From Streptomyces europaeiscabiei (GTDB lineage: Bacteria > Actinomycetota > Actinomycetes > Streptomycetales > Streptomycetaceae), in the NCBI RefSeq assembly GCF_001550375.1, contig NZ_LRTR01000758.1, forward strand, positions 1 through 64,000: a DNA stretch of 64,000 bases, written 5' to 3'. The translations under genes and the position numbers were made by a program. The notes under the pieces were generated by a model. It made no database searches. It saw nothing but the letters and a program-made list of their open reading frames with translations, and was not told where the DNA came from. Of the stretch, positions 53,063-63,137 are shown one piece after another. The stretch's first letter is position 1. The number at the start of each line of letters is the position of its first letter.

Positions 53063-53155
53063 CCACGAAGCCACGCTCTACAAAGACCGCAACACAGTCG
53101 AGCGCGCCATCAACAAGCTCAAGGAAGGGCGGAGGCTGGCCACCCGCCACGACAA
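53062..53155 (+). mobile_element. IS5-family transposase 3' remnant
   Basis: SHEATLYKDRNTVERAINKLKEGRRLATRHDK is the highly conserved C-terminal segment of IS5-type (IS1647-like) transposases. Only ~30 codons remain and the rest of the element is absent. Confidence 0.75.
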
Positions 53156-53192
53156 GACACTTCCTCAGCGGCGCACGGAAGCCCGGTCGGCG

Positions 53193-54113
53193 TCACGCCG
53201 AGGAGGCGGCAAGGGCCCGCGCGCTGCTGAAGGCAGCGGGCGTTGACCAGTCCTGTTGGCGAAGGAGGTCCAGCAGGGCGGTTTCGGCTGGCCCCGGGTC
53301 GTGACGCACGCCGACCAGGACCCGTTCGGAGAGGGCGGGGGCCAGCGGCCTGACCAGCTGGGTATAGGGGGGCGGGACGGTGGAGGCGGGGACCATGGTC
53401 ACACCCAGGCCATGCGCGACCAGTTGTACCGCCGTGGCGATCTGAGAGGCGCGTGCCACGGTCGAGGGAGTGATCCCGACGCGCCTGAGAACCTGGCCGA
53501 TCTGTTCGTCCAGGAGGCCGCCACGGGTGAACCGCACCCAGCCCTCGCCGGCCAGGTCCTCCAGTCGTACGGAGTCTGCCCGGTGCAGGGGGTGTTGGGG
53601 AGGAAGGATCACGGCATACGGCTCCTCGCCCAGTTCGTGGACGTCGTAGCCGCACTCGGGTGCGAGGTGGTGGTACAGCACCAGATCGACCGTACCCAAG
53701 TGGTCGAGGTGTTCCATCTCCACCGGCGTGGGTTCTTCCACGAGAGTCACATGAAGGCGCGGATGGATGCACCGCAACTCTCCCAGGGCGGCGGCAAGCT
53801 GGTTGGTCGCCAGGCCGGTTGAGGCGACCACGAGGATTTCGCCCGTCAGATCGCCTCCGCTGGCACGTGCCGCGGCGCGGGCTCGGCGGGCGGCGCTCAC
53901 GGCGATCTCGGCCTCTTTGAGGAAGGCCCGCCCGGCGACGGTCACCGCGACTCCGCGCGGGATCCGGGTGAAGATGCGGACGCCGAGATCCTTCTCCAGC
54001 GCCGCGACCTGATGGGAGACCGTGGGCTGGGCGACGCCGAGTCGGGCGGCGGCCGCAGTGACAGAGCCCTCTTCGGCCATGGCCAAGGCGTATTCGTACT
54101 GGCGCAGGTTCAT
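53193..54113 (-). CDS. LysR-family transcriptional regulator
   Basis: A protein of 306 residues from ATG 54113 (GAGGAGAAACCG upstream). Winged helix MNLRQYEYALAMAEEGSVTAAAARLGVAQPTVSHQVAALEKDLGVRIFTRIPRGVAVT, then the periplasmic-binding-protein-like effector domain (GEILVVASTGLATNQLAAALGEL, VDLVLYHHLAPECGYDV). It is divergent from a flavin monooxygenase operon and shares a short region packed with inverted repeats, so it most likely activates that operon on binding a small organic ligand. Confidence 0.92.
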   Translation of the reverse strand: MNLRQYEYALAMAEEGSVTAAAARLGVAQPTVSHQVAALEKDLGVRIFTRIPRGVAVTVAGRAFLKEAEIAVSAARRARAAARASGGDLTGEILVVASTGLATNQLAAALGELRCIHPRLHVTLVEEPTPVEMEHLDHLGTVDLVLYHHLAPECGYDVHELGEEPYAVILPPQHPLHRADSVRLEDLAGEGWVRFTRGGLLDEQIGQVLRRVGITPSTVARASQIATAVQLVAHGLGVTMVPASTVPPPYTQLVRPLAPALSERVLVGVRHDPGPAETALLDLLRQQDWSTPAAFSSARALAASSA

Positions 54114-54132
54114 CGGTTTCTCCTCACGTGAC

Positions 54133-54183
54133 CCATAGAAGCATTCTATAGCACGTAAGCAAATGAACTATTTGCTTCTATGG
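54133..54183. promoter_or_regulatory. nested LysR-type operator region
   Basis: Outer dyad CCATAGAAGCA (54133-54143) and TGCTTCTATGG (54173-54183), 29 bases apart. ATAGAA-GCA-TTCTAT (54135-54149) is a perfect dyad fitting the T-N11-A LysR box. AGCAAAT-N5-ATTTGCT (54158-54176) forms a third. Together they look like the recognition and activation half-sites of the adjacent LysR. Confidence 0.72.
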
Positions 54184-54261
54184 ATAGTCACTCATACCGT
54201 GATGCTCATGGCGCGGTCAACACGAGGAATTTCCCGGTGCCGCCGTTCTGAGGAGAAAGCC

Positions 54262-55464
54262 ATGGGACAGAAATCGAAAATCACGGACAGTGAAATTCAG
54301 GAGCTTGTTGACAAAGCTGCGGAACTCGTTCCCCGGCTGGCTGAAATCGGCAACCGCTCGGACAGCCTGAGTGAGGACCCGACGGAGGCGATGAAGCTGC
54401 TCAATGAAGCCGGCTTCTGGCGTCTGCAGGTCCCGGCCGCATACGGCGGGTACAGCGACGGCAGCGTCGCGTTCGGCCTGGAGGCCCTGTACAAGATCTA
54501 TCTGTCTATCGGTCGAGGAGACGCCGCCGTCCTGCTCAACACCGTCGTCGGCTCCGTTGTCCTGGCCGAGCTCTTCAGCAGCGATCTTCCCGAAGCGACC
54601 AAGCGTCAGGTGGCAGATGACATCGCCACCGGCCGGAGGTTCCGCTTCGTCGCGTCCGCCTCCGAGACCGGTGTCGCCACCGGCCCGACCACCGCGCGCA
54701 AGGTCGACGGCGGCGTGCTGGTCAAGGGCACCAAGTCCTTCAACAGCAACAGCGGCAGCGCGGCCGAGGGCTACGCGAGCGTCTCCGCCCAACTGGAGGG
54801 CTCGACGTCCCTGGTCACCGCCCTGATCCCGCTCGATGCCCTGGCCGTTCGCCTCCACGGCGACTGGGACGTCATGGGCATGCGCGGCACCCAGAGCCAG
54901 CGCATCACCTACGACGACGTCTTCGTCCCCGACGGCTGGTACACCGTCCAGGCCACGCGCGACCCCCTACTGTTCCCCGTGGCACAGGCCGGCCAGGCGA
55001 TCATCGTTCTCGGCCCTGCCTACGGGGCACTGGACGCGGCGATCGACTACGTCAGGGCCTCCACCACTCCCACCGTGAAGATCTACGACTCGATCCAGAC
55101 CGACCCGTTCGTCCGCCGGCGCATAGGCGAGTTCCGCATCAAGCTGGACGCGGCCCGAGCCCTGCTGATGGAACTCGTCCGTGCCGTGGAGAACGCCGAC
55201 GACAAAACCGAGATCGCCCAGCTCATGATCGACGCGCTCTCCGCCAAGACCGCCGCGACCAGCATCGCCGTCGAGGTCGCGTCCGGGATCGTCGACCTCA
55301 CCGGGACCCGCAGCGCCGCCGCCAAGTACAACATCGACCGTTTCTGGCGCAACATCCGCACCTTCTCCCAGCACGACCCCAAGGTCGATGCGGCACAGTA
55401 CTTCGTCGGCGGCTACCACCTGGCCGGAGAAGTCCCCGGCATGGAGGTCTACGTCCGTGTCTGA
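54262..55464 (+). CDS. acyl-CoA-dehydrogenase-fold flavin-dependent monooxygenase
   Basis: A protein of 400 residues from ATG 54262 (GAGGAG 8 bases upstream). ACAD fold: AGFWRLQVPAAYGGYSDGSVAFGLEALYKIYLSIGRGDAA, VASASETGVATGPTTARKVDGGVLVKGTKSFNSNSGSA, GMRGTQSQRITYDDVFVPDGW, and terminal IVDLTGTRSAAAKYNIDRFWRNIRTFSQHDPKVDAAQYFVGGYHL. The terminal WRNxRTFSxHDP motif is typical of DszC/HsaA/SfnB-type FMNH2 monooxygenases rather than true acyl-CoA dehydrogenases. It oxygenates an aromatic or organosulfur substrate using reduced flavin from the next gene. Confidence 0.85.
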   Translation: MGQKSKITDSEIQELVDKAAELVPRLAEIGNRSDSLSEDPTEAMKLLNEAGFWRLQVPAAYGGYSDGSVAFGLEALYKIYLSIGRGDAAVLLNTVVGSVVLAELFSSDLPEATKRQVADDIATGRRFRFVASASETGVATGPTTARKVDGGVLVKGTKSFNSNSGSAAEGYASVSAQLEGSTSLVTALIPLDALAVRLHGDWDVMGMRGTQSQRITYDDVFVPDGWYTVQATRDPLLFPVAQAGQAIIVLGPAYGALDAAIDYVRASTTPTVKIYDSIQTDPFVRRRIGEFRIKLDAARALLMELVRAVENADDKTEIAQLMIDALSAKTAATSIAVEVASGIVDLTGTRSAAAKYNIDRFWRNIRTFSQHDPKVDAAQYFVGGYHLAGEVPGMEVYVRV

Positions 55465-55519
55465 CAGGCTCGCCGGCAATGACCGCCTCGCCCAGCGCGG
55501 TACAAGAAGAGAAACTCCC

Positions 55520-56011
55520 ATGACCGGACCCGACGACCTCGAACTCGCCGGACGCTTCCGGGAGGCCATGGCCTCATTTCCCAGCGGCGTCACCATCGTG
55601 ACCACGGTGGATGAGGACGGACGTCCCTGGGGGTTCACCGCGAGCGCCTTCTCCTCGGTCTCGGCCGAACCGCCGCTCGTCCTGGTGTGCCTGTCCCGGA
55701 CCGCCGAGTGCCACCCGGTGTTCGAGCGCTCCACGCACTGGACCATCAACATCCTCAACGACGACCACCAACCGCTCGCCCGCCGGTTCGCGACCCGCGG
55801 CGCGGACAAGTTCGCCGGCGACGAGTTCCACCTCGACCCCGAGGGCGTGCCCTACCTACCCGACGCGTCGGCGCGCCTGCACGTCTCCGCATACGACCGT
55901 CACGTCTCCGGCGACCACACCATCCTGGTGGGACGCGTGCACGACGTCCGACTCGGACAGGACCCGGCGACCGTCTACTTCCAACGCGGCTTCCACGCAC
56001 TGGCTGGCTGA
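55520..56011 (+). CDS. flavin reductase (two-component monooxygenase partner)
   Basis: A protein of 163 residues from ATG 55520 (AAGAGAAA 5 bases upstream), 55 bases after the monooxygenase. FREAMASFPSGVTIVTTVDEDGRPWGFTASAFSSVSAEPPLVLVCLSRTAECHP is the FMN-binding split barrel. SYDRHVSGDHTILVGRVHDVRL-type and VYFQRGFHALAG finish it. It supplies FMNH2/FADH2 from NAD(P)H. A hairpin terminator ends the operon. Confidence 0.92.
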   Translation: MTGPDDLELAGRFREAMASFPSGVTIVTTVDEDGRPWGFTASAFSSVSAEPPLVLVCLSRTAECHPVFERSTHWTINILNDDHQPLARRFATRGADKFAGDEFHLDPEGVPYLPDASARLHVSAYDRHVSGDHTILVGRVHDVRLGQDPATVYFQRGFHALAG

Positions 56012-56043
56012 GGTCCGTCCTTCCGGCGAGCCGACCATCCAGG

Positions 56044-56072
56044 GGCCGCACACTGACACCAGGTGTGCGGCC
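56044..56072 (+). terminator. hairpin terminator after flavin reductase gene
   Basis: A 10-bp perfect stem GGCCGCACAC / GTGTGCGGCC with a 9-base loop, 33 bases past the stop. Confidence 0.8.
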
Positions 56073-56441
56073 TCGGCCCGAGAACGGCCGACCGCGGGTG
56101 CCGGCTCCTGCAGCGGCCTGCTTTGTCGGCGAGTCACTGTGCAGCCGGTGGCCTGTGCACCACCGCTCCTGGCGTACTCGGCGTCCGCATGCGGGCGATG
56201 CACCGGGCAGGACGGGCGGTAGCCCCAGCAGGCGCCGCAGTCGAAGTTCTCCAGCTCGACCTGGGACCGGCCATCCGCGCGGAGCGGCGTGAAGGTGTAG
56301 CAGTCGCGGACTTCGGTGATCCGGCCGACGCGGGAATCGAAGGCGTACTACTCGCGTCGCGCAGGAATCCGCCGAGCCTGGTCTTGTGGCGAGTTCCTTC
56401 CTGTCCATGGACGACCGCGGCCGAGCACGTGCCGGAGATGT
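56073..56441. other. degraded region, possible minus-strand gene fragment
   Basis: The minus strand can be read YAFDSRVGRITEVRDCYTFTPLRADG then QVELENFDCGACWGYRPSCPVH across 56170-56350, resembling short actinomycete proteins with a DxRxGRxGEVxD opening. A stop precedes it and no start is seen. Probably a fragment. Confidence 0.3.
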
Positions 56442-56627
56442 TCGACTCCGATCTGCATGGGCGACGCTCCGGTCGAGAACGTCGTCGAGGCGTTCGTCCG
56501 GGACATCGAGGGCTACGCCAAGTTCGGCATCGAGACGGTGATGCTGGGTCCGCGCACGGGTGAGCAGGCGGCCTGGATCGAGCAGTTCGTGGCCACGGCG
56601 GTGCGGCGCGCGGCCGAGCTGGGCTGA
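56442..56627 (+). pseudogene. luciferase-like (LLM class) flavin oxidoreductase, C-terminal remnant
   Basis: STPICMGDAPVENVVEAFVRDIEGYAKFGIETVMLGPRTGEQAAWIEQFVATAVRRAAELG then stop. The ExFVRDxExYxxxGIETVxLGP pattern is the usual end of F420/FMN-dependent LLM oxidoreductases. The remaining ~220 residues are missing. Confidence 0.7.
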
Positions 56628-57048
56628 GACCGGGGAACCGGAAAGAGCGAGCGAGCTGAGGCCGGGAACCGGAAGAAGGGCCGGAGCCTATGCGGCTTCG
56701 GCCCTCGATCATGCGTACATCGATCAGGCGGCGGTGGACGCGGCCTCGCCGTGGATCAGACCGATGACCTCGACCAGCTGCGTGGCGACCTCGGCATCGT
56801 CGGAGGGGTGCGTCTCGGCGAAACGGACCACGGAACCGGCGATGGACGGCTTGGCGTCCTGCGGCACCCTGGCGCCGGCGATGCCCGCCGCCTTGTGGGC
56901 CGCGCCCTGCGCCCAGAGGCCGCCGAACTGGCCGCGCTCAACGAGTGGGCACTGTGCATCGTGAAGTTGCTGGTCACGGTTCTGGTGTGTGTGGGGTTCG
57001 GGATGCTCGTGCTGGTCGTGGGTGGATGACTTCGGTGAAGATCGTCGG
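56628..57048. other. junction region before IS5 element
   Basis: About 420 bases. On the minus strand 56724-56950 reads AAGIAGARVPQDAKPSIAGSVVRFAETHPSDDAEVATQLVEVIGLIHGEAASTAA then stop, a plausible C-terminal gene fragment of unrecognised family. It has no start and is cut by the IS5 insertion. Confidence 0.4.
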
Positions 57049-57888
57049 TCACCGGGAAGCTTCGCGGTTTGTGAGGACGAGCAGGGACCTGACCAGGGCG
57101 GTCGCCCACGTCGGGTCGGTGCGGACCTTGCCGAGCACGCGCCAGTTCTTGAGGCGGGCGAAGCCGTGCTCCACCGGTGCCCGGACCGCTGCCAGTGCGG
57201 TGTTCGACAGCTTCTGGCCGCGGGTCAGGGGCCGGTTCCGGGCGGCCTTGTAGCCGGTGATCACCGCCGGGTCGGCGTCGGGACCGCTGTCATCGAGCCC
57301 GACGAAGCCCAGGTCGGCGATGGCGCCGAGGCCGGCCGCCCGCAGCTTGGCGGTGAGCTGGTCGTGTCGGCAGGCGGTGATCTCCGAGGTGCGTCCGGGC
57401 CGGGCCGCCGAGACCCAGAGCAGTCGGCCGCGGTCGTCGGTGAGCGCGATGACGAGCAGACCATGGCATTTGCTCTTGGCGGAGTAGTTCTTCCGGTTCT
57501 CTTTGCCGGTGCGCCGCCGGGTGCGGATCAGCGTGCCGTCCAACAGCACCACCCCGCCACCCTTGTGGGCGATCTTTTTGAGGGCGCGGTCCAGGCGCGG
57601 GGCGCGGGCGGCCAGCAGGCCGACGACTTCCCGAACCCACCGGGTCACGGTGGTGCGGTGTATCCCGTTGCCGCCGGCCAGGTCGCCCGGCCGCTGGTCA
57701 CAGCGCAGTACCGCGAGCACGATGGCGGCGACCTTCCCCGAGGGCAGGGCCCGCCACCGTGATCTGATCTTCTTGCAGCGGCCGCGTATCAGATCGGCGA
57801 GCCAGTTCAGGGTGGCACTCGACAGCGGCAGGCGGGCAGTGCAGACAAGGCCGTCAGGGCCCTCGACGGGATGGTTGTTTTTCTTCAC
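57049..57888 (-). mobile_element. IS5-type transposase, apparently intact
   Basis: A protein of 279 residues from ATG 57888. N-terminal HTH (SSATLNWLADLIRGRCKKIRSRWRALPSGKVAAIVLAVLRCDQRPGDLAGGNGIHRTTVTRWVREVVGLL). DDE_4 catalytic core: VVLLDGTLIRTRR (first Asp), KCHGLLVIALTDDRGRLLWV, AIADLGFVGLDDSGPDADPAVITGYKAARNRPLT (second Asp), VRAPVEHGFARLKNWRVL (Glu). No frameshift. Terminal inverted repeats are not clear; GAGTTTGGTGTGAAG at 57883-57897 (minus strand) and a weak counterpart near 57029 are candidates. Confidence 0.85.
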
Positions 57889-57945
57889 ACCAAACTCAAC
57901 TGCCGCCGGGGGCCCGCGAGTTACGCCCCGTCGGCGCCCGCCTCC

Positions 57946-58218
57946 CTACGCCTGCGCGCATGCGGTGAACCTGCCGTCGGGACGCTTGTGCAGCCAGTCG
58001 CGGTCGGCGAGCTTGGTCATCTTCGCCCGCAGCGGCTCCAGCTTGCCGCGCACCGAGGCGTCCAGGCCCAGCCGCTCGCCGGCCGCCCTGACCTGCACCG
58101 GGCCGTCGGCCTCCCGCACGATCGCCAGGATCTTGCGGTAGTCGCCGGGCAGCGCGCCCTCATCGGCCGCGTCGCTGCGGTGCGGGATGAGCAGGACTGC
58201 TCGCCCGGCCACTCGCAC
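57946..58218 (-). pseudogene. winged-helix C-terminal fragment of a transposon-associated protein
   Basis: RKILAIVREADGPVQVRAAGERLGLDASVRGKLEPLRAKMTKLADRDWLHKRPDGRFT resembles the regulatory winged-helix tail found at the end of several streptomycete transposase or ISL-type ORFs (ADGPVxAKDVxxALGL...LRxKLxRLVxRGWL). The N-terminal part (MRVAGRAVLLIPHRS) has no counterpart, so this is likely a remnant. Confidence 0.5.
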
Positions 58219-58451
58219 CCCGCTCGGCGAGTTCTCGACGCTCCCCGCACCGCAGACGACCGCCGCGGGCGCACGTCGACCGGACCGGCGTCAGTGAGTG
58301 CCACCGGCCCCGCCGCGAGCACGGGTCGGGCACCGAGCCGAACCAGAGGCTCGGGTGAGCGACCTGGTCGGGGTCCGTAATGATCACCAAGCCCGCGCCC
58401 GCACTGCCACCTGCCCCACCCGCCAAAGGCTCGCACAACCACGGGACTTGA

Positions 58452-60098
<1,647 letters not shown>

Positions 60099-60205
60099 CC
60101 GGTGGCGTGACGCAGCTCCTGGTGTTCCTGACGTTCGCGGGCAACGACGTACGCCGAACCGGGTGAGCGTCACAGCGAGCGATCAGGAACGGGTGGAGTG
60201 GGAGC

Positions 60206-60234
60206 GGCGGGCTCGGTGCAAGGCCGAGCCCGCC
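60206..60234 (+). terminator. hairpin terminator after the GH62 gene
   Basis: An 11-bp perfect stem GGCGGGCTCGG / CCGAGCCCGCC with a 7-base loop, 110 bases past the stop. Confidence 0.78.
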
Positions 60235-60367
60235 CGTTCACGTGGAGAACCCGGATGGTGGCGGCCTCATCCTGGTCGACCACGAGACGCGGAACGTGTC
60301 AAACCCGGTGAGTCGGTCGGTTCTCAGGGTTCGTCGAGTGAGCCGGGGTCGCCGGCGACCGAGGTGA

Positions 60368-60772
60368 TTACTGGGCGGCGGCGTGGTCGTCCGGCTGGTT
60401 GATCCACACGTTGGTGGGAACGATCGGCGGGGCGGGTGGCTTGTTGACGAACCGTCCAGGGGTGCGCTGGTAGACGGCGGTCAGGACGTCGGCGCGGACG
60501 GCGACCATCCGGACGACGGTGCAGCGGCTCTAGATGTCGATGATCGAGTACAGGTGGCAGAAGACCCGTTCGCCCGGTCCGCGCAGCCGCGTTACGTCCC
60601 GGGACCGGATCTCGTCCGGGCGGGTGGCCGGCAGTTCCGGTTTGGCGTGCGCTGGGTGGACGGCGTGGCGGCGACGCTCACGGACCTCGTCGTGCTCGCG
60701 CAGGATACGGTACATGGTGGACACGCCGGCCACGTGCAGACGCTCCGCCGGGACATCGGCCCCGTCGGCTCG
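60368..60772 (-). mobile_element. IS3-family transposase (OrfB) remnant
   Basis: The minus strand reads VSTMYRILREHDEVRERRRHAVHPAHAKPELPATRPDEIRSRDVTRL and GERVFCHLYSIIDI, then TAG at 60530. The same frame continues SRCTVVRMVAVRADVLTAVYQRTPGRFVNKPPAPPIVPTNVWINQP to TAA at 60368. ELPATRP..WSWDIT-type and RFVxKPPxPPxxPTxVWIN are rve-domain hallmarks. Missing catalytic middle, one internal stop and no N-terminus: inactive. Confidence 0.8.
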
Positions 60773-60945
60773 TGAGGGCCGCGCACACGGCCGGACCGTG
60801 CCCGCAGCGAGACGTGCACTCCGTCCTGTGCCGCGTCCGCGCCCGCACGACGATCCGCTCGCCCCTTGGGAAGCGGTCTCACAGGGCATGGGCATGCGGT
60901 GGCCGGCCCCCGATGCGCGGGCCGGGCACCGCATGGGTGGCTGGG

Positions 60946-61713
60946 TCAGACGGCGGACCAGCCGTTGTCGACGGGGAGTACGGTGCCGCTGATGTTGCTC
61001 GCCGCGTCCGAGGCGAGGAACACGATGGCCGCGGCGACTTCCTCCGCCGCGGCCAAGCGGCCCACGTTCTCCCGGTAGCGGCCCACGATCGAGGCGCCGT
61101 CGCCATCGAACGTGACGGTGTCGGTGATGTGGGTCCGGGTGCCGCCGGGGGCGATGGCGTTGACGCGGATGCCGCGGTCCCGGTACATGACCGCGGTCGA
61201 CTTCGTCAGGCCGATGATCCCGTGCTTGGAGACGGTGTACGCGGTGCCGGCGGCGCTGCCGCGCAGAGCCGCCTCCGAGGCCGTGTTGACGATGGCGCCG
61301 TTGCCGCGGGCCAGCATGTGGGGCAGGGCGGCGCGGGTGAGCAGGAACGGAGCGGTGAGGTTGATCCGTATGACTCGCTCCCATTCCGCGTCGCTCACGT
61401 CGGCGGTGGCGGTCATGGTGTCCATGATTCCGGCGTTGTTGACGAGCACGCCGAGGTCGCCGAAGGACTCGACGGCGGTGGTGATGACCTCGTCGACCGT
61501 GCCCTGGTCGCTGAGGTCGCCGACGACCGTGCGGGCGGTGCCGCCGTTCGCCTCTATCTCCTTGGCGACGGCCTCGGCGCCGACGGGATTGATGTCCGCG
61601 ACAAGAACTTGGGCCCCCAGGCTCGCGAACCGCAGCGCGGAAGTGCGTCCGATGCCGGACCCGGCGCCGGTGACGACGACGCCCCGTCCCTCGAAGTCGG
61701 TGGTGTCACTCAT
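60946..61713 (-). CDS. short-chain dehydrogenase/reductase of the P450 operon
   Basis: A protein of 255 residues from ATG 61713 (GGAAGGAG upstream), overlapping the ferredoxin reductase stop (ATGA). Classical SDR: GVVVTGAGSGIGRTSALRFASLG (TGxxxGIG), LVNNAGIMD, TASEAALRGSAAGTAYTVSKHGIIGL (Ser-Tyr-Lys, YTVSK), NAIAPGGTRT. VADIN after strand 2 favours NAD. It likely oxidises the alcohol made by the P450. Last gene of the operon. Confidence 0.93.
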   Translation of the reverse strand: MSDTTDFEGRGVVVTGAGSGIGRTSALRFASLGAQVLVADINPVGAEAVAKEIEANGGTARTVVGDLSDQGTVDEVITTAVESFGDLGVLVNNAGIMDTMTATADVSDAEWERVIRINLTAPFLLTRAALPHMLARGNGAIVNTASEAALRGSAAGTAYTVSKHGIIGLTKSTAVMYRDRGIRVNAIAPGGTRTHITDTVTFDGDGASIVGRYRENVGRLAAAEEVAAAIVFLASDAASNISGTVLPVDNGWSAV

Positions 61714-62900
61714 GCTGCCGCTCCTTCCAGGAGGGATGTCGCCTGGCGCCAGGGGGTGCTAGCGGCGATGGCCTGCTGCCAGGGGCGGGTGGTCTTGGGC
61801 GGCATGCCGACTGCCAGGACGCCGGTGAGACGGTCGCCGGTGCGGTAGGCGGCGGTGAACTTGCGTTCTTCCAGGCTGCCTTCGGCGATCCGCATCTCGT
61901 CGTGGCCGCGCAGGTAGCCGTAGGCTCGGATCTTCATGTCGTACTGGTCGGACCAGAAGTAGGGGACGGGCGCGAAGGGCCGCTGGGCGCCCAGGAGGTT
62001 GCGGGCGGCGGCCATGCCCTGTTCGGCGGCGTTCGTACGGTGCTCGATGCGCATCGACGTGCCGAAGAGCGGGTTGTGCCAGCGGGCCACGTCGCCCGCG
62101 CCGTACACGCCGGGTGCGGCGGCGGAGAACTCGTCGCAGACCAGCCCGTCGTCGAGGGTGAGGCCGCTGCCGGTCAGCCACTCGGTGTTGGGCCGGGAAC
62201 CGACGGCCACCAACACCGTGTCGGCCTCGACCACGCTGCCGTCGTCGAGGCGTACGCCGCCGGGGACGACCTCGCTGACCCCGGTCCCGGTGCGCAGGTC
62301 CACGCCGTGATGGAGGTGGGCCTGGGCGAGCATGCGGCCGACGTCCTCGCCGACCGCATGAGCCAGCGGGACGGGAGCGGGTTCCAGGAGGGTCACCTGG
62401 GTGCCCAGGTCGGCCGCCACCGACGCGGCCTCGGCGCCGAGGAATCCGGCGCCGACCACGGCCAGTGTGCGGCCGGGGCCGAGGCGGTCCTTCAGGGCGA
62501 CGGCGTCGTCCAGGGTGCGCAGGACGTGGGCCGGTGGGCCGGGCAGGCGCCGGGGGCGGACTCCGGTGGCCACGATCAGTCCGTCGTACGGCACCTCCGT
62601 ACCGTCGGCCAGCAGCACGGTACCCTCTGCGACATTCAGGCCGATGGCCTCGCGGCCGTAGCGGGTGTCCAGGTCAAGGGCGTCGAGGTTGGCCTGGGTG
62701 CGCAGGGGCAGTCGGTCGGGGGGCCAGGCGCCGGAGAGGATCTCCTTCGACAGGGGCGGGCGGTCGTAGGGGGCGGTGGGTTCGTCGCCGATGAGGGTGA
62801 TCGTGCCGGTGTGGCCCTCCCGGCGGAGGGTTTCGGCGGCGGCGAGGCCGGCCGCGGAGGCGCCGACGATGACCACGCGGCTGGTCGTGGTCGCGCTCAC
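61710..62900 (-). CDS. NAD(P)H-dependent ferredoxin reductase (class I P450 partner)
   Basis: A protein of 396 residues from GTG 62900, overlapping the ferredoxin stop (GTGA). FAD GxGxxG-type VVIVGASAAGLAAAETLRREGHTGTITLIGDEP, YDRPPLSKEIL, ATGVRPRRLPG, NAD-site LAVVGAGFLGAEAASVAADLGTQVTLLE, and FAD C-terminal GVYGAGDVARWHN. Typical phthalate-dioxygenase-reductase/putidaredoxin-reductase-like fold. It passes electrons from NAD(P)H to the adjacent ferredoxin. Confidence 0.93.
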   Translation of the reverse strand: MSATTTSRVVIVGASAAGLAAAETLRREGHTGTITLIGDEPTAPYDRPPLSKEILSGAWPPDRLPLRTQANLDALDLDTRYGREAIGLNVAEGTVLLADGTEVPYDGLIVATGVRPRRLPGPPAHVLRTLDDAVALKDRLGPGRTLAVVGAGFLGAEAASVAADLGTQVTLLEPAPVPLAHAVGEDVGRMLAQAHLHHGVDLRTGTGVSEVVPGGVRLDDGSVVEADTVLVAVGSRPNTEWLTGSGLTLDDGLVCDEFSAAAPGVYGAGDVARWHNPLFGTSMRIEHRTNAAEQGMAAARNLLGAQRPFAPVPYFWSDQYDMKIRAYGYLRGHDEMRIAEGSLEERKFTAAYRTGDRLTGVLAVGMPPKTTRPWQQAIAASTPWRQATSLLEGAAA

Positions 62901-63094
62901 GACTCCCCCAGGCGGATGGCGGCCGCGGGGCAGACGGTGGCGGATTCGCGGACGGCGTCGTGGAGTTCGGCCGGCGGGTTGTCGTCGAGGAGGACGACCA
63001 TGCCGTCCTCGTCGCGCTGGTCGAAGACGTCGGGGGCGAGCAGTACGCACTGGCCCGAGGCGACGCACTTGGGGACGTCGACTTCTACATGCAT
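62897..63094 (-). CDS. 3Fe-4S-type ferredoxin
   Basis: A protein of 65 residues from ATG 63094. MHVEVDVPKCVASGQCVLLAPDVFDQRDEDG and ATVCPAAAIRL give the C-x5-C ... CP pattern of actinomycete P450 ferredoxins with one 3Fe-4S (or convertible 4Fe) cluster. It lies 43 bases after the P450 stop and overlaps the reductase start. Confidence 0.93.
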   Translation of the reverse strand: MHVEVDVPKCVASGQCVLLAPDVFDQRDEDGMVVLLDDNPPAELHDAVRESATVCPAAAIRLGES

Positions 63095-63137
63095 GACGTT
63101 TCTTCCCTGCTCTCGGTGGGGGATCGGGTGGTTGCGG

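Noticed and set aside
56989..57762. 257-residue plus-strand frame over the IS5 element
   Set aside because: Antisense of the intact IS5 transposase with Gln/Arg/Val-rich composition.
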